Assembly (NCBI RefSeq): GCF_040412425.1
Contig: NC_089782.1
Span: 24,797,122-24,861,121 of the forward strand
Length of the DNA: 64,000 bases
Direction of reading: 5' to 3'
From: Macrobrachium rosenbergii
Taxonomy: Eukaryota > Arthropoda > Malacostraca > Decapoda > Palaemonidae
Position numbers and translations under genes: made by a program. Below the pieces are notes generated by a model. The model ran no database searches, was not told where the DNA came from, and saw only the letters and a list, made by a program, of their open reading frames with translations. Positions 52,859-61,830 of this stretch are shown here, in pieces (position 1 is the stretch's first letter; each line of letters starts with the position of its first letter).

Positions 52859-54817
52859 TTCTGTAGTTGAGTGGATGTGTCATTTATAATACCTGTGTCT
52901 GATTGACTTACAAGTTTGGATCTGGTTACAAAATATTGTTACCAACTTACCATTTTAAAGTATACTTAATATTTCATATTAATGAACCTATGACTTTCTA
53001 TATCCAAAATGGCTTTTATTTATTACATCTGAAAATAAAGTAAATAAATAACACAGAGTTAGATGACGGATTAATATTATCATATGATCATATGTCAAGT
53101 TGGCAACTGTAAGAGCACTACCAATCTACCAGCATGCCTGGCATGTTACTGTTATAGTTATGGTACAATCACTAACTGGTTTTCTAATAAAGTGCAAGTG
53201 GTCAGTCCAGAGAAACATTAGCCTGATCAGCAGTTTATAGTAAACTGACCAATATGACAGTTAGAAAAGCAGACTACATTTGGAAATGTTATGAAAAAAA
53301 AGTGGTGGAAGGCAGAAAAGGGTATAGAGCTATTTGTAGAAAATGCCAAAAACCATTTTTTGTTTATTTGATACCAGTCACCAAATAGTATTTATTTTTG
53401 TAAATTTTTTGTTAATTTGATTCATATTCTATTTTTGTTTATATATACAGTACAGTACCTCTTTTGCATTAAAAGCAAATTATTTACCAATTTCTTTTAA
53501 CCTAAATATCTGAAGTTTACCACTAGTATTAATATGTTCTAAGATATGACTGAATGTACTAGTAGGTTAAACATTATGTTAAGTACCAAAAAATTAATAT
53601 CTCAAAAAAGTTGTGGAGGAAGCATGAAGACCTAACGAAGAAAAAAAAAACATTAAAAACTTTTACAAAACATAAAAACCAAAAAAACCTTGGTTTTTTT
53701 ACTGGTGTAAACCATTTGGGTTAAACCATTTAGTTAAATTGGCCATCCCTGGAAAACATAATTACAGTATTTGTAATTTTATTATTGCAATAGCTGTTCT
53801 TGTAAGTTTATCATATTTCTTTAGGAGGTACCAGAAATGTTGCTCATTCAGATTTACTTGAAGATTAGGGTAACTTCATAAAACTGCTTGTGTGGGGCCA
53901 ATGATTTCATAAAATGAATGTCTTTGTACTAAATTGTAGAAGGCCACAAAGTAATGGCATATTTAGTTTGAAACCTTTACGAATTATAAAGGTTAAATTT
54001 TTTTTCTTATTTTTCTTAATTGGGGGATAGAGAAATGATAAAGAATTTTATTAGGTGAGCATAGTGTCTTGTATATGAAAATACAGCATAGAAAACTTGA
54101 TAAGACATATGGTTGTAGGTATTTGTTTGCATATAATGGTTTCTGTATTTTTTTATAGGCTACGAAAGGTGGTGGCGTGAAGTCTCCAGAAGATCGAAGG
54201 ATGGAAAAAATGCTTAGGAAAACTTCACGTGAAATTCACAAGCTTCGTAATTCAAAGACACCCAGAGGACAGCCAGATGTTGTCTCTTTCAAGTGAGTAC
54301 AGTATATATATTTTACTTTAGAATTTGTTTATGATGGGGTAGTCTAGCTTTTTAATGTTTTTTTTTTTCTGACCCAAGTTTGTAAAATTTGCACATTGAA
54401 TGCAAGAAGTCTCATAAATTGGCCTTTATTCTCATCTTGCATGACTTTTACAGGGAAAAAATGGCTTTCTTCCTGAAATCCAGTCCTACTATACCTCCAT
54501 TATCAGTAGAACTGGACAGTGAAGTGACGTCGCCCTCTGAACCGCTCAGCCCCATTAATCCCACCGCAAATGTCACGTTACCCTCATACTCATCTGCCAC
54601 TTCAGACGTCAAGTCAAGATTACAACTTGCAAACTCTGAACCCATGTCTGGCGAACATACTCCTGTTCAGTCATCGCCTCCCGCATCATCCCCATCGGCC
54701 ACCTGTTCCTACCTCAAATACTGTTTCCACTTTCCAAACACGCTCTGGCTCTTCTCACTCAGAGTACCAGCCAGGCAGTCTAACACTGGAGCCATTCCTA
54801 AGGTCTTCTCCGCCTGA
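29897..54817 (+). CDS. kibra: KIBRA/WWC scaffold protein (16 coding exons)
   Basis: Upstream scaffold of the Hippo pathway; in flies it acts with Merlin and Expanded at the apical cortex to activate Warts and restrain Yorkie. Coding exons: 29897-30024, 34911-35020, 38407-38610, 38999-39155, 39310-39559, 40002-40229, 40361-41367, 46226-46312, 46542-46740, 47925-48089, 48748-48960, 49453-49686, 51289-51430, 52138-52328, 54159-54292, 54454-54817. All introns are GT-AG and all phases match, giving 3,813 nt and 1,270 residues, as expected for arthropod KIBRA. Domains: WW1 (10-41), WW2 (57-88, second Trp replaced by Ile84 as in KIBRA), coiled coils (about 90-480), a Ser-rich stretch, the motif [18 protein letters not shown]2 (about 690-812), an acidic stretch, an aPKC-binding-like basic region (1012-1025), and EKMAFF near 1151. 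The last 40 or so residues are doubtful because of an apparent frame discrepancy near 54690. Confidence 0.95.
30034..30083. repeat. (TC)n(AC)n microsatellite at start of KIBRA intron 1
   Basis: Begins only 9 bp after the exon 1 donor site. A pyrimidine-rich run so close to a donor is notable but not known to matter. Confidence 0.95.
30256..30284. repeat. (GA)n microsatellite in KIBRA intron 1
   Basis: About 14 GA units. It can pair with the TC tract 200 bp upstream in the transcript. Confidence 0.95.
30801..30894. repeat. 48-bp tandem duplication in KIBRA intron 1
   Basis: A unit starting AGTATGACGAGTAGACAGTA recurs immediately (30801-30848, 30849-30894) with only three or four differences. 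Confidence 0.92.
30900..34900 (+). other. Remainder of KIBRA intron 1
   Basis: Four kilobases of AT-rich intron. I see no transposon, exon or RNA gene. First introns often hold enhancers but no motif cluster stands out. Confidence 0.4.
34911..35020 (+). CDS. kibra: KIBRA coding exon 2 (WW2, first part)
   Basis: Acceptor TTACAG. Reads [20 protein letters not shown] and [14 protein letters not shown], matching the KIBRA inter-WW linker and second WW domain. Donor ATA|GTAAGT. Confidence 0.93.
35458..35538 (-). pseudogene. Possible LINE reverse-transcriptase fragment
   Basis: On the minus strand reads [20 protein letters not shown], similar to the R..W.SLP segment seen near the end of jockey/CR1-type open frames. 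Short and isolated, so weak. Confidence 0.3.
35763..36035 (+). mobile_element. tRNA-derived SINE in KIBRA intron 2
   Basis: The head (35763-35835) has an A-box-like TGGGCGAGTCGG and a B-box-like GAGTTTGAGTCTC in tRNA spacing. The body continues through GAAATTTATTTCTCG and CCAATTGGTTCTTAGCCAC to GAGCTATTGATCAGCTCAGT and GGTAAAACTAAGGTATACTC. A second fragment of its 3' end lies at 45069-45130, which shows it is a family. The parent tRNA is not certain. Confidence 0.75.
36448..37062 (+). repeat. Interspersed repeat family A, copy 3, split by a MITE
   Basis: The family core runs from GTGCTGTCAGTGCACCTGAC to GGCCAGAATTCTATA at 36741, is interrupted by a MITE, and resumes as TTCTATTCTATTCTATTC at 37041. 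This shows that the family's 3' end is a TTCTA repeat. Confidence 0.8.
36742..37038. mobile_element. Tigger-like MITE nested in family A copy
   Basis: Starts CAGGCAGTCCCCGGTTTACG and ends GATAACAGGGGACTGCCTG, forming terminal inverted repeats. A TA precedes it; TG follows, plausibly a mutated TA target duplication. The interior is rich in GCGCTGATAA and CGATTTTC palindromes and has no coding capacity. CAGGCA..CC ends and TA targets fit pogo/Tigger-type elements. Confidence 0.75.
37403..37622 (+). repeat. Interspersed repeat family A, copy 4
   Basis: Shortened copy: GTGCCATTAGCGCACCTCAT, ACTGTACCTCCATTCATA, TGTTACACCTTTCACACC, GTCCTAGTGCTTGGCCT. Missing the TTCTTTGCAG segment. In KIBRA intron 2, 340 bp after copy 3. 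Confidence 0.8.
38407..38610 (+). CDS. kibra: KIBRA coding exon 3 (end of WW2, coiled coil)
   Basis: Completes WW2 with QIEDPR, where Ile replaces the second Trp, then a helical stretch ([21 protein letters not shown]) very like KIBRA's first coiled coil. Confidence 0.93.
38999..39155 (+). CDS. kibra: KIBRA coding exon 4 (coiled coil)
   Basis: Acceptor TACAG. Reads [20 protein letters not shown] then [17 protein letters not shown], matching the family's KAEIATAKSRVNKLKREM segment. Confidence 0.9.
39310..39559 (+). CDS. kibra: KIBRA coding exon 5
   Basis: Acceptor TTACAG. Carries [20 protein letters not shown] and [16 protein letters not shown], equivalent to the family's EKQDLIKSLAML region, then SQTDFCGE. 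Phase 0 end. Confidence 0.92.
39632..39658. repeat. T27 tract in KIBRA intron 5
   Basis: Twenty-seven T, 73 bp after exon 5. No retroposon body recognised on either side. Confidence 0.9.
40002..40229 (+). CDS. kibra: KIBRA coding exon 6
   Basis: Acceptor TTGTAG. Coiled coil with [20 protein letters not shown] and [20 protein letters not shown], matching family DRLILINEKEELLKEMR. Phase 0 at both ends. Confidence 0.93.
40361..41367 (+). CDS. kibra: KIBRA coding exon 7 (largest)
   Basis: 1,007 nt. Coiled coil, then Ser-rich [15 protein letters not shown] and [10 protein letters not shown], then [25 protein letters not shown] and the highly conserved [17 protein letters not shown]. Ends VQIKLR at the C2 boundary. 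Donor TTAG|GTAAGT. Confidence 0.95.
42019..42084 (+). promoter_or_regulatory. Candidate intronic CCAAT/CRE-like module
   Basis: TACGTCA at 42019-42025, then ATTGGCTGAATG at 42052 and again at 42080. The two inverted CCAAT boxes are 28 bp apart, as in the upstream promoter. Function is inferred only. Confidence 0.3.
42262..42373. repeat. (AT)n microsatellite in KIBRA intron 7
   Basis: AT repeats with an ACACATGTGT interruption at its left edge and one AAGT break. Confidence 0.97.
43671..44110. repeat. 440-bp near-perfect palindrome in KIBRA intron 7
   Basis: The left arm 43671-43880 (starts TTTGAGTAGTTTCACCAAAC, ends TTGCTGATGCAAAT) is matched by the right arm 43900-44110 in reverse complement. 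The loop is only 19 nt (43881-43899). By eye the arms differ at about ten positions including three small indels, about 95% identity. No clear target duplication and no coding frame. It could be a foldback element or a fold-over inverted duplication. Confidence 0.95.
45069..45130 (+). mobile_element. SINE 3' fragment in KIBRA intron 7
   Basis: Matches the 3' end of the SINE at 35763-36035: CCTAGGAGAGCTGTTAATCA, GCTCAGTGGTCTGG, TAAAACTAAGGTATACTTAA. The tRNA-like head is absent, so it is 5'-truncated. Confidence 0.75.
45358..45489. repeat. Imperfect 65-bp tandem duplication
   Basis: Two units (45358-45420 and 45425-45489) share AAACTGAGTCACAT, TCTAGAC and GCATGCCAGGAGGATA. Each has a TGAGTCA, the AP-1 consensus, at 45378 and 45447. 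Confidence 0.88.
46226..46312 (+). CDS. kibra: KIBRA coding exon 8 (C2 start)
   Basis: Acceptor TTCTAG. Reads [20 protein letters not shown], the first strands of the C2 domain. Donor AAGT|GTAAGT, phase 2. Confidence 0.88.
46542..46740 (+). CDS. kibra: KIBRA coding exon 9 (C2 middle)
   Basis: Acceptor TTTCAG. C2 strands [25 protein letters not shown] and [12 protein letters not shown]. In the family this C2 domain binds phosphoinositides. Confidence 0.92.
47459..47620. repeat. 81-bp tandem duplication in KIBRA intron 9
   Basis: Units 47459-47539 and 47540-47620 share TTAATAACTTCATTGGGAG, AATTTTGGCTT and ACTACCAGAG with scattered differences. Confidence 0.9.
47925..48089 (+). CDS. kibra: KIBRA coding exon 10 (C2 end)
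   Basis: Acceptor [26 protein letters not shown] closes the C2 domain, matching family GGAQISLAEV...RWYNLL. A Ser-rich linker follows. Confidence 0.93.
48748..48960 (+). CDS. kibra: KIBRA coding exon 11 (acidic region)
   Basis: Acceptor [23 protein letters not shown] followed by a run of Asp/Glu equivalent to the Glu-rich tract of vertebrate KIBRA. Confidence 0.92.
49453..49686 (+). CDS. kibra: KIBRA coding exon 12
   Basis: Acceptor [22 protein letters not shown] and SNYVCR match family DKETNTE, IIRSKTFSP and SQYVCR. Confidence 0.94.
49687..51288 (+). other. KIBRA intron 12
   Basis: A 1.6-kb AT-rich intron with nothing recognisable in it. Confidence 0.5.
51289..51430 (+). CDS. kibra: KIBRA coding exon 13 (aPKC-binding-like region)
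   Basis: Acceptor [14 protein letters not shown], then [15 protein letters not shown], corresponding to the basic segment that binds and inhibits atypical PKC in vertebrate KIBRA. Confidence 0.93.
52100..52126 (+). promoter_or_regulatory. T27 polypyrimidine tract at KIBRA exon 14 acceptor
   Basis: Twenty-seven T followed by CTTAAATGCAG and exon 14. It serves as the polypyrimidine tract. Its homopolymer length is likely to vary between individuals. Confidence 0.7.
52138..52328 (+). CDS. kibra: KIBRA coding exon 14 (C-terminal coiled coil)
   Basis: Acceptor ATGCAG, about 11 bp after a T27 tract. [20 protein letters not shown] matches the conserved [11 protein letters not shown] segment, followed by a coiled coil and SWLSDQN. 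Confidence 0.94.
52804..52858. repeat. (GT)n(GA)n microsatellite inside the hAT element
   Basis: A GT run passes into GA repeats within the 5' half of the hAT element. Confidence 0.95.
53254..53388 (+). pseudogene. hAT BED zinc-finger relic
   Basis: A 44-residue frame from ATG to TAG reads [16 protein letters not shown] then [13 protein letters not shown]. The aromatic start (Y-I-W), basic middle and C-x2-C pair are those of a BED finger at the N-terminus of hAT transposases. The downstream His/Cys ligands are missing, so the finger is incomplete. Confidence 0.6.
54159..54292 (+). CDS. kibra: KIBRA coding exon 15
   Basis: Acceptor [26 protein letters not shown] then PDVVSF, matching family KMMRAAAKDVHRLR and PEVQSF. 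Donor AA|GTGAGT. Confidence 0.93.
54454..54817 (+). CDS. kibra: KIBRA coding exon 16 with apparent frame discrepancy
   Basis: Acceptor TTACAG. Starts [20 protein letters not shown], matching the vertebrate REKMAFF end. The frame stays protein-like to SSPPASSPS, then becomes [19 protein letters not shown] and stops at 54815-54817. From about 54693 the frame shifted by one base is the Ser/Thr/Pro-rich one ([37 protein letters not shown]) and stays open to 54926. I infer one extra base near the CCCC run at 54690-54693, or a frameshifted allele. A C-terminal PDZ ligand like vertebrate ADDV is not seen in either frame. Confidence 0.8.
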
Positions 54818-57350
54818 TGCCTGTCTCAGCACGAAGATCAGGAGTGGAAGTCTTGATTTATCGTTAGGATTGCTGGTTTCATTTGTGGTCATATTTGTAT
54901 GTGGATACACACACACACACACATAAATGTACATACAGTATTTACACAAATTACACATGTATAGTCTTTCATAAATAAATTTTTATATCTGCTTATACAA
55001 AATAGATATCTACATGTTCATACATTAACACTTTAGTATACACACAACCATATATGTACAGTGTATGTGTATGTATATCCATGTATATTATATATGTATG
55101 TATATTTATATGTGTATTTTATGAATATATGTATAGATATGCATACAGATATGCATTTGTACATAAAAACTATATTAGAGCATGAATGGTTGCTTTAATA
55201 TGTGTATATATATATATATTATATAAATATATATGTTGTGTGTTTGTGTATGTTTCTGTATGTATGTATTTGTATATTAATTCATGACTTCTTCCATCCA
55301 GTGCCACTTGAATCTTTTATATTATTTATTTTTTGAGACCCCAGAGAGCAGCTGTGAACTCTGTTGCAATATTTGTAGAGCATTCTTGTTCATATTTCTC
55401 CCTCTCCCGCATCACCAGACTTTTGGCCAAATCTTTGTAATTTCATAATTTTAAGTTATTCATCTGATTACATCTTCCATTATTAAAATTGCATAACCTT
55501 TTGAGATTTTGGGAAGTCCCAAAATTCGTCTGTGGCAAATTAAAGATTGTCCAGTTAAGGACATCTCAATGTGTTTCTTATATTGCTTACTTGAAATTTA
55601 TTTTTCATGATATGAAGCTGGTTTTTGGTATTGTTTTGAAGCTGAATACCTTTACTCTATTGTAATGTGATCAAAATTCAAAAACAACAAAATGTAAAAG
55701 TCAGAGTAACATGCCATTCATTGAAAATTTTTGGCTGATGACTTCATTTGGCATCAACAGAATCTCAAGGGTTGGGAATAGAATGTCATTTGATGTCATC
55801 AGAATCTCAAAGGGTTAACAGTAAGACTTTGCCTCCTCAGCATGGAAACCCACTTACATAAAAAAAAAAAATTTGATGCAGCTGTATTTCATTGGGGTTC
55901 TCTGTAATCTAACAAAGAGGCTTCCATATACTTGTGGTCCTGGATGGAGGATTCCTCGTGCCTCATTCACTCATTAAGGCAGCGAGATTCCATGAGAGGA
56001 GTATTTTATTCTCTCAAGGCTCTTCACAATAATTACAATGTAATTACCATAAAAAATGTAATCTATTTATGAATTTGAGTGTAATGGAAGATAGTGTAGA
56101 GAAAGTATCAAAAAGCTGATGATCTATGTAGATTGGTTAACATCTATAAAACTTATATTTGCCATATTAGCAGATAAAAGGTTGTACTAGTCTTTTATGA
56201 GGAACTGTAGGTAAGAAGAATGAACATAACTTATTTTCTGTCTTCCAGATTACATTATATGGTTAATTTATAGCCAAGATGATATATTGGCATTATTTTG
56301 CTCACAAGGCAAAAACTTTTCTCTCTTAGGTAACAGTTTGTTCCTTTTTTATTGTTTCTGTGAAGCCCACTTGTCTTGGGTAGTGATGGAATGTCACAAA
56401 ATGGGGTAATGGTGAGGAATTCTGTGCCTTCCACTGGTGATAAATCCCTTTCGTTTTCCAAAGAAGGGAGTCTCAACAATTCATTGTACTCGGTACTGAA
56501 CATGAAAGAAATGTTCTAAGAGACATAGCTGTAGAAAGCATTACAACCCGGTGAAGAGAAGCTGGTGTTCAAAAAATTCTCAGATGCTAGAAATACCAAG
56601 AGTTACCTCTGTACCTGCTTTATCTCTCCTGAAGTTGCCTTCTTATTAAAATAAAACACTTGCCGAATAGATTATAAACAAAGTTTGTATACAGTATATA
56701 TAAAAAAATTTTTTTGAAGATATTTATATATCTGCTTTCTAGACTGAACCCTTGTATCATCTTCCTCCTCCTCTTGTTGCAAAAGTAAATTTTATGAACT
56801 CAAAACCAAATTACTTTTTATATATTTGTATATTTAATAGGGCCAGACTTATGAAAAATATTTATATAGAATTGTATATTGTTATTTTATGATAGTTGTC
56901 ATCAGCTAACAGGTGATTGTTAAATAGTAGAAGTGTCATGATTGAATACTAACTTGTTAACATTCACATTTTCATCCTGTTTTGTTAAACCAAAAATTTT
57001 ATTGTAAATATGTACATAGAAACGCTATATCCACGTGCCTTTGCAAGGTACAAATTATTTATGCTAACAAAGAAAGAAATTAAGTGCTAGTTTTATTTTC
57101 CTGATTTTTCATAAATGAATTTTACTTGTTTTATAGTGGAGAAAGATGTAGTAGAAAGTGTATTAAGGAAATTCAAAGGTTTTAGGAGCAAGAAAATATT
57201 ACATTTATTAAAGAATGCATGACATTGCACCAAATATTTGACAGTCAAGTGATTCTTGGATGTGCACAGATGAATGCTGTATGTTTGTTTCATTTGGATA
57301 TGAAGTGTAGGCCCTTTGCTTTAATGACAACAGTGTTTTTTTTTTCTCAG
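54818..57350 (+). other. Possible KIBRA 3' UTR and downstream DNA
   Basis: AT-rich with no recognised coding sequence. Poly(A)-type AATAAA occur at 54974-54979 and 56650-56655; neither has decisive context. A short AC array lies at 54908-54924. Imperfect copies of CAGAATCTCAA(A)GGGTT occur near 55760 and 55800. Confidence 0.35.
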
Positions 57351-59660
57351 AATTGTTGCTTCAAACACAAATACTGACAGTACTGATCAGTAGCACTGTA
57401 TGCACTATCAGGTCTGTCCAGCTTCCATGTCTTGCAACTGCTTTTTTATTCGTATATTTTTATCCATTCCTTCAGCTGTCTATTTTAGAATTTTTTGTCT
57501 CCAATTGTTGCCTTCTAGAAATTAAACTGCTGGGCCACCCTTGCCAGATGAGCAATTTTACATCATTAAACTATGTAGTAATTAATGGTGAAGTTTAAGT
57601 TATGTTGTGATTTAAACATGCTTTTCATTTTACCTTTTTCTTGGCTTAACATTTAAAAATTTAAAGTGCTAAAGCTCTCTTGGCATTGGATCATATGCTC
57701 AAATGGGTCAGCTATGGAACGAAAAGTGACACAGTTGTTGCTGCAAACACTTAACTACCAAATCAAGGATGAAACCCCTCTGGATCAAATTAAACAGACT
57801 CGGTAAATTCATATACCTGCACTACCCTTGTATACAGCATGACAATCCCTTTACATGTACTGCAACGGTCAGTGTCAATTTACTTTTACTCCTGTGCTTC
57901 TTTTATGGTTCACACTCATTCCATAACTTGCAGAAACTCCCACCCCCTTAAATTTGTCTTCTCTGCCATCTTCTGATCTCCATAGTCTTAACTATGTCTT
58001 CTAATCTGACCTCATCCATTCTCTGTAAGTGACCAGACGACATAATATTCTGAAAGATCTTATTTTAATCTGTGCTGTAGTTTTATTCCAGCCATGGCCA
58101 ATTTATGGCATAACCTTTCTAGTCATAGATGAAATGTTGGTTTCTTGGGAAATTCAAAGTAAGTACAAAGACATTTTTATTGAGAAGGGTTGCATGAGTC
58201 TCTTCCATTGCTTAGCTAGTTTCTTTAATTTGTTTGCTATTGTTAATACTTTTTTCAAAATGGACTACTTAACCTTCTGGAGGACCCCTTCGAGGTTAGT
58301 AATGTCAGTGTACCTGATGTGATCCTGGTAGGCAGTACTAAAGGATGTTACAGTGTCCCTTCAGCCCTTTTACATTACCTCCAGCCCTTCCATCTTGGTG
58401 TTGGTCTTTGCGCAATGGTAGGGGTTTTCTACAAGTTGCACCTTTAGATCCTTTACTTCACCTCATTATCTGGATCTCTCTATGTAGTTGTCCAGCCACT
58501 CCCAATTCCTCTTCACTGAGGTGCTGAAAGTGCTCCAGTGCTTGGCTGCATAGTCTAAATTTCATTGTTCAGTCATTAACAATTGAGTCATAGGCTCTTC
58601 ATTAGCTTTTCCAACTTTGGATGCAGCTTGTCCTCAGTTTCAACCTTCTAACAATCTTGGCAACTTCCATCTTTCTTCGTATGATGAGAATATTTGGTTG
58701 ACATTCTTGTAGTATATGAAGATTTTAACCAACACATAAATACTGCAGAATAGCCAGGGGCCAAAATAGGCTGGCTGGTATTGTATCTGCATCAAGCGGG
58801 GCAAAATGAACAAATACTACTTTTTTACAGCCTGAATAAGAACAAGAATACATATTCTGAAGTTACTTACATGGGCACAACGTTTTTTTCATTACACTAA
58901 AACTAATCATTCAACAATGAGTAGTTAGCATAGATATTCAAAATGCACTTTTTCCATATTTACAATGATGAAATAACTCAATTTTCAGTTCAAATTCATT
59001 GATCTCTCATTATTTCCCCAAACTTTTGTACTGAATGTGTAACTTATTTTTCTCCATACGTTGCTTGAACTGTTTTACTCTGTACAAACACCCAATCTGC
59101 TTATGCAAACTGCCAATAGCAAATATGTTCACCCGCTTCTGTTGTGATCAAGCCCCCCTTTTTTTGTTTGCAAAAGCACATTTTCTCAGTGATGACAACA
59201 TGGTGAATTTACTTCATTGTATGATATCTGTTATTTCATCAGTTATCATTTGCCTGACCATAAGAATTTGAAACAGCGATTTGCTGTACCTAAATTATTG
59301 GTCTATATGCTGGTCTTTCCAGTTCACTGATGGTGGTAACGGAACGCTGCTGTTTTTCATATGCTCTTATTTAGCTTGCTTTTTTGCCTGTATGTATGTT
59401 TGTCTTAGTCAAATCTTGTAACTGAAATTTAGACCTGTTCCCTTCGCCCGATGGACTTTTTTCAAGGTTACTCAATCCCGGTGACAATACAACCTTACAT
59501 GATCAATAGGTCAGCAGTGACCTCTAGTGACCCTACAGTGACCTCTCCCAGTATCTCAGGATTTATATGAATCTCTTCGGATTTTTCAGAAATTCTTTGA
59601 CTCGGTAAATTTCTGTCAAAAGTAAAAAGTCTAAAATAAAAAATATATAAAAAAACCAGT
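57351..59660. other. Intergenic DNA, no gene recognised
   Basis: Apart from a degenerate family A copy (58288-58565) I see nothing that can be supported. Confidence 0.4.
58288..58565 (+). repeat. Interspersed repeat family A, copy 5 (diverged)
   Basis: Retains GTCAGTGTACCTGATGTG, TTACAGTGTCCCTTCAGCCC, GGGGTTTTCTACAAGTTGCACCT (split form of the core) and CCAGTGCTTGGCTGCATAG. The most diverged copy. Confidence 0.6.
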
Positions 59661-59669
59661 TTTTTAAAA

Positions 59670-60042
<373 letters not shown>

Positions 60043-60603
60043 GATGGTTGCTTTTTCTTTTATCAGCTCCACTTCTCAATGTTTGCTTCGTAACTCTGTA
60101 TCTTTGAAATAAAGATGCAATGACTCTTTCCGTGTATCCTAACATTAAATTTGGTTTCTATACCCTTGCATTTGTCTTCTCGGTTATACTATTCTCATCC
60201 TGACGTGATACTTGGGAAGACGTAAATTTTAGCGTCCCGAGTCATGTAACCCCACAGCGGGGGTAGTTGGGGGGTTGGGGCGGGGTATAGAGGGGAGGCA
60301 CAATAACACTGGTTGGTGTCATTGTTCCAGTTTCCAAATAGTTCCTACGAAACAACAAATTACCAGACTGAAAGCAGCAAAAGTCTACTTACTGGGTGTA
60401 GTCTGCCTAATTTTCTTTCAACTGAGAGAAGGACGATTCAGCCGGCAAATAAGGTTCCTGCTGCTGCATTGCCATTAATTTTTTCTTTATTGAAACGAAG
60501 CAACTTTTAAGGTGAATAACGGATTTTTATATATATAAAAAAAAAAGTATTGTATATAGAAGTAAATGTAGCAGCAATTGCCGTCTGAAAATTGGAGATA
60601 GGA

Positions 60604-60778
60604 GTCGATTCGTTAGGATTTGTTGGAGCAGCAGTAGATTCAGTAAGATTTGCTGGAATAGTAGTTGATTCAGTAGGATTCGTTGGAGTAGTAGTAGATT
60701 AGCAGGATTTTTGGAGCAGTAGTAGATTTAGCAGGATTTGTAGAAGTTGTAATAGATTCAGCGGGATTTATTGAATCA
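60604..60778. repeat. 30-bp minisatellite, mucin-like on the minus strand
   Basis: Six units of about 30 bp (60604, 60634, 60664, 60694, 60722, 60752). The fourth is 28 bp with two single-base losses. On the minus strand units read TTPTNPTEST-like Thr/Pro/Ser decapeptides with Asn; the short unit breaks the frame. On the + strand they read VDSVGFVGVV. No start codon, splice site or flanking domain is confirmed. Confidence 0.8.
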
Positions 60779-61000
60779 AAATCAGTTCCTAGACGAAGAC
60801 TCCTGGCTCACCAGAGTATTAAGAGGACGTGTTACTACACCATTCTGATAGTACAAGCTATCTTTAGTAAAAAAAAAAAATTCTGAAAATGTAGTAGTAT
60901 AATATGCTGTTGCCCATTGTTCATTTGCTCGAATAGGTCCAGGGGTGGAGGAGGGGGCGGATGCAAAATATCTATAGTCGGATCATAAGAACACTGACAT

Positions 61001-61036
61001 GGCTATGCTACCTCTAGGACTAGAGGTAGCATAGCC
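61001..61036. repeat. Perfect 16-bp-arm hairpin
   Basis: GGCTATGCTACCTCTA, loop GGAC, then the exact reverse complement TAGAGGTAGCATAGCC. No T-run follows, so it does not resemble a terminator. Confidence 0.95.
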
Positions 61037-61733
61037 TAACCTAACCCTGGCTAGTCTATGAAACCATAATAATTTCAAAAATTATCTAGAAACCAAAGAA
61101 TCAGGGATGGCGTAAATTTTCTTTTCAAAAGTGTTCTTGAAAAATTGAAAAGTATGCTCTAAAAGAATAGAGATCTTTGAATTAAGGAGGTAGGTATTTT
61201 TTTTTTATTTTGTTAGTAAATTATTTTCCAAACACTTTCAATGGAAATTGAGACCCAAGAATATGTTTATTAACTCATATTTTCTCCTTCTATTACCAGG
61301 TTGGACCTGGATAGAGTTCTACGGTAGTTAAAATATGATCCCTCTACTCCGCATGCAACTAGAACGAGCGAGAGAGCCGTCCTATAGAAAATCTGTATTG
61401 CTAACTACTACTGTCAAGGGTGTGGGTTAGACGATTCGCGAATTTGTCAATACGTGCGACGGACAAAGAACAGTCTTTTTATCGATGAGTATCGCTATAT
61501 GAATCCATATTGTATGAATCTAGGGGTCACAAGGCGACGTTAAAAACACACAGAGCAAAAAAATAATGTAGCTGAGCGCTCAAATTTTATTTCTCTATCG
61601 TTTTTCTAATAACGTTAGTAGCTCCCAGTGACGTCACAGTTGTTGGTTGCTATATTACTAAATGGCAAGTTCTTATGTAATAAATGGAAGCCTAGATACA
61701 CCTTATTCTGAAATATTATCTAAAATATATTAC

Positions 61734-61739
<6 letters not shown>

Positions 61740-61820
<81 letters not shown>

Positions 61821-61830
61821 CTGTGTGTGT
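61740..61830. repeat. (AT)n(GT)n microsatellite
   Basis: About 25 AT units followed by GT repeats with a CT break. Confidence 0.97.

Larger units (their letters stand above)
52486..53751. mobile_element. Non-autonomous hAT element in KIBRA intron 14
   Basis: Starts CAGGGATGGCAAAAACC and ends with the inverted AATTGGCCATCCCTG. It is flanked by an exact 8-bp direct repeat GAAAACAT at 52478-52485 and 53752-53759. CAGGG-type ends and 8-bp target duplications are diagnostic of hAT transposons. Subterminal AAACCA repeats occur at both ends. At 1,266 bp it lacks a transposase gene apart from a BED-finger relic (53254-53388). Confidence 0.92.

Noticed and set aside
58029..58322. 97-codon open frame MTRRHNILKDLILICAVV
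   Set aside because: Runs into the family A repeat copy; no family similarity and no splice or start context.
61031..61048. CCTAACCTAACC, arthropod telomere-like units
   Set aside because: Only two or so units; too short to call an interstitial telomere and partly explained by the adjoining hairpin.
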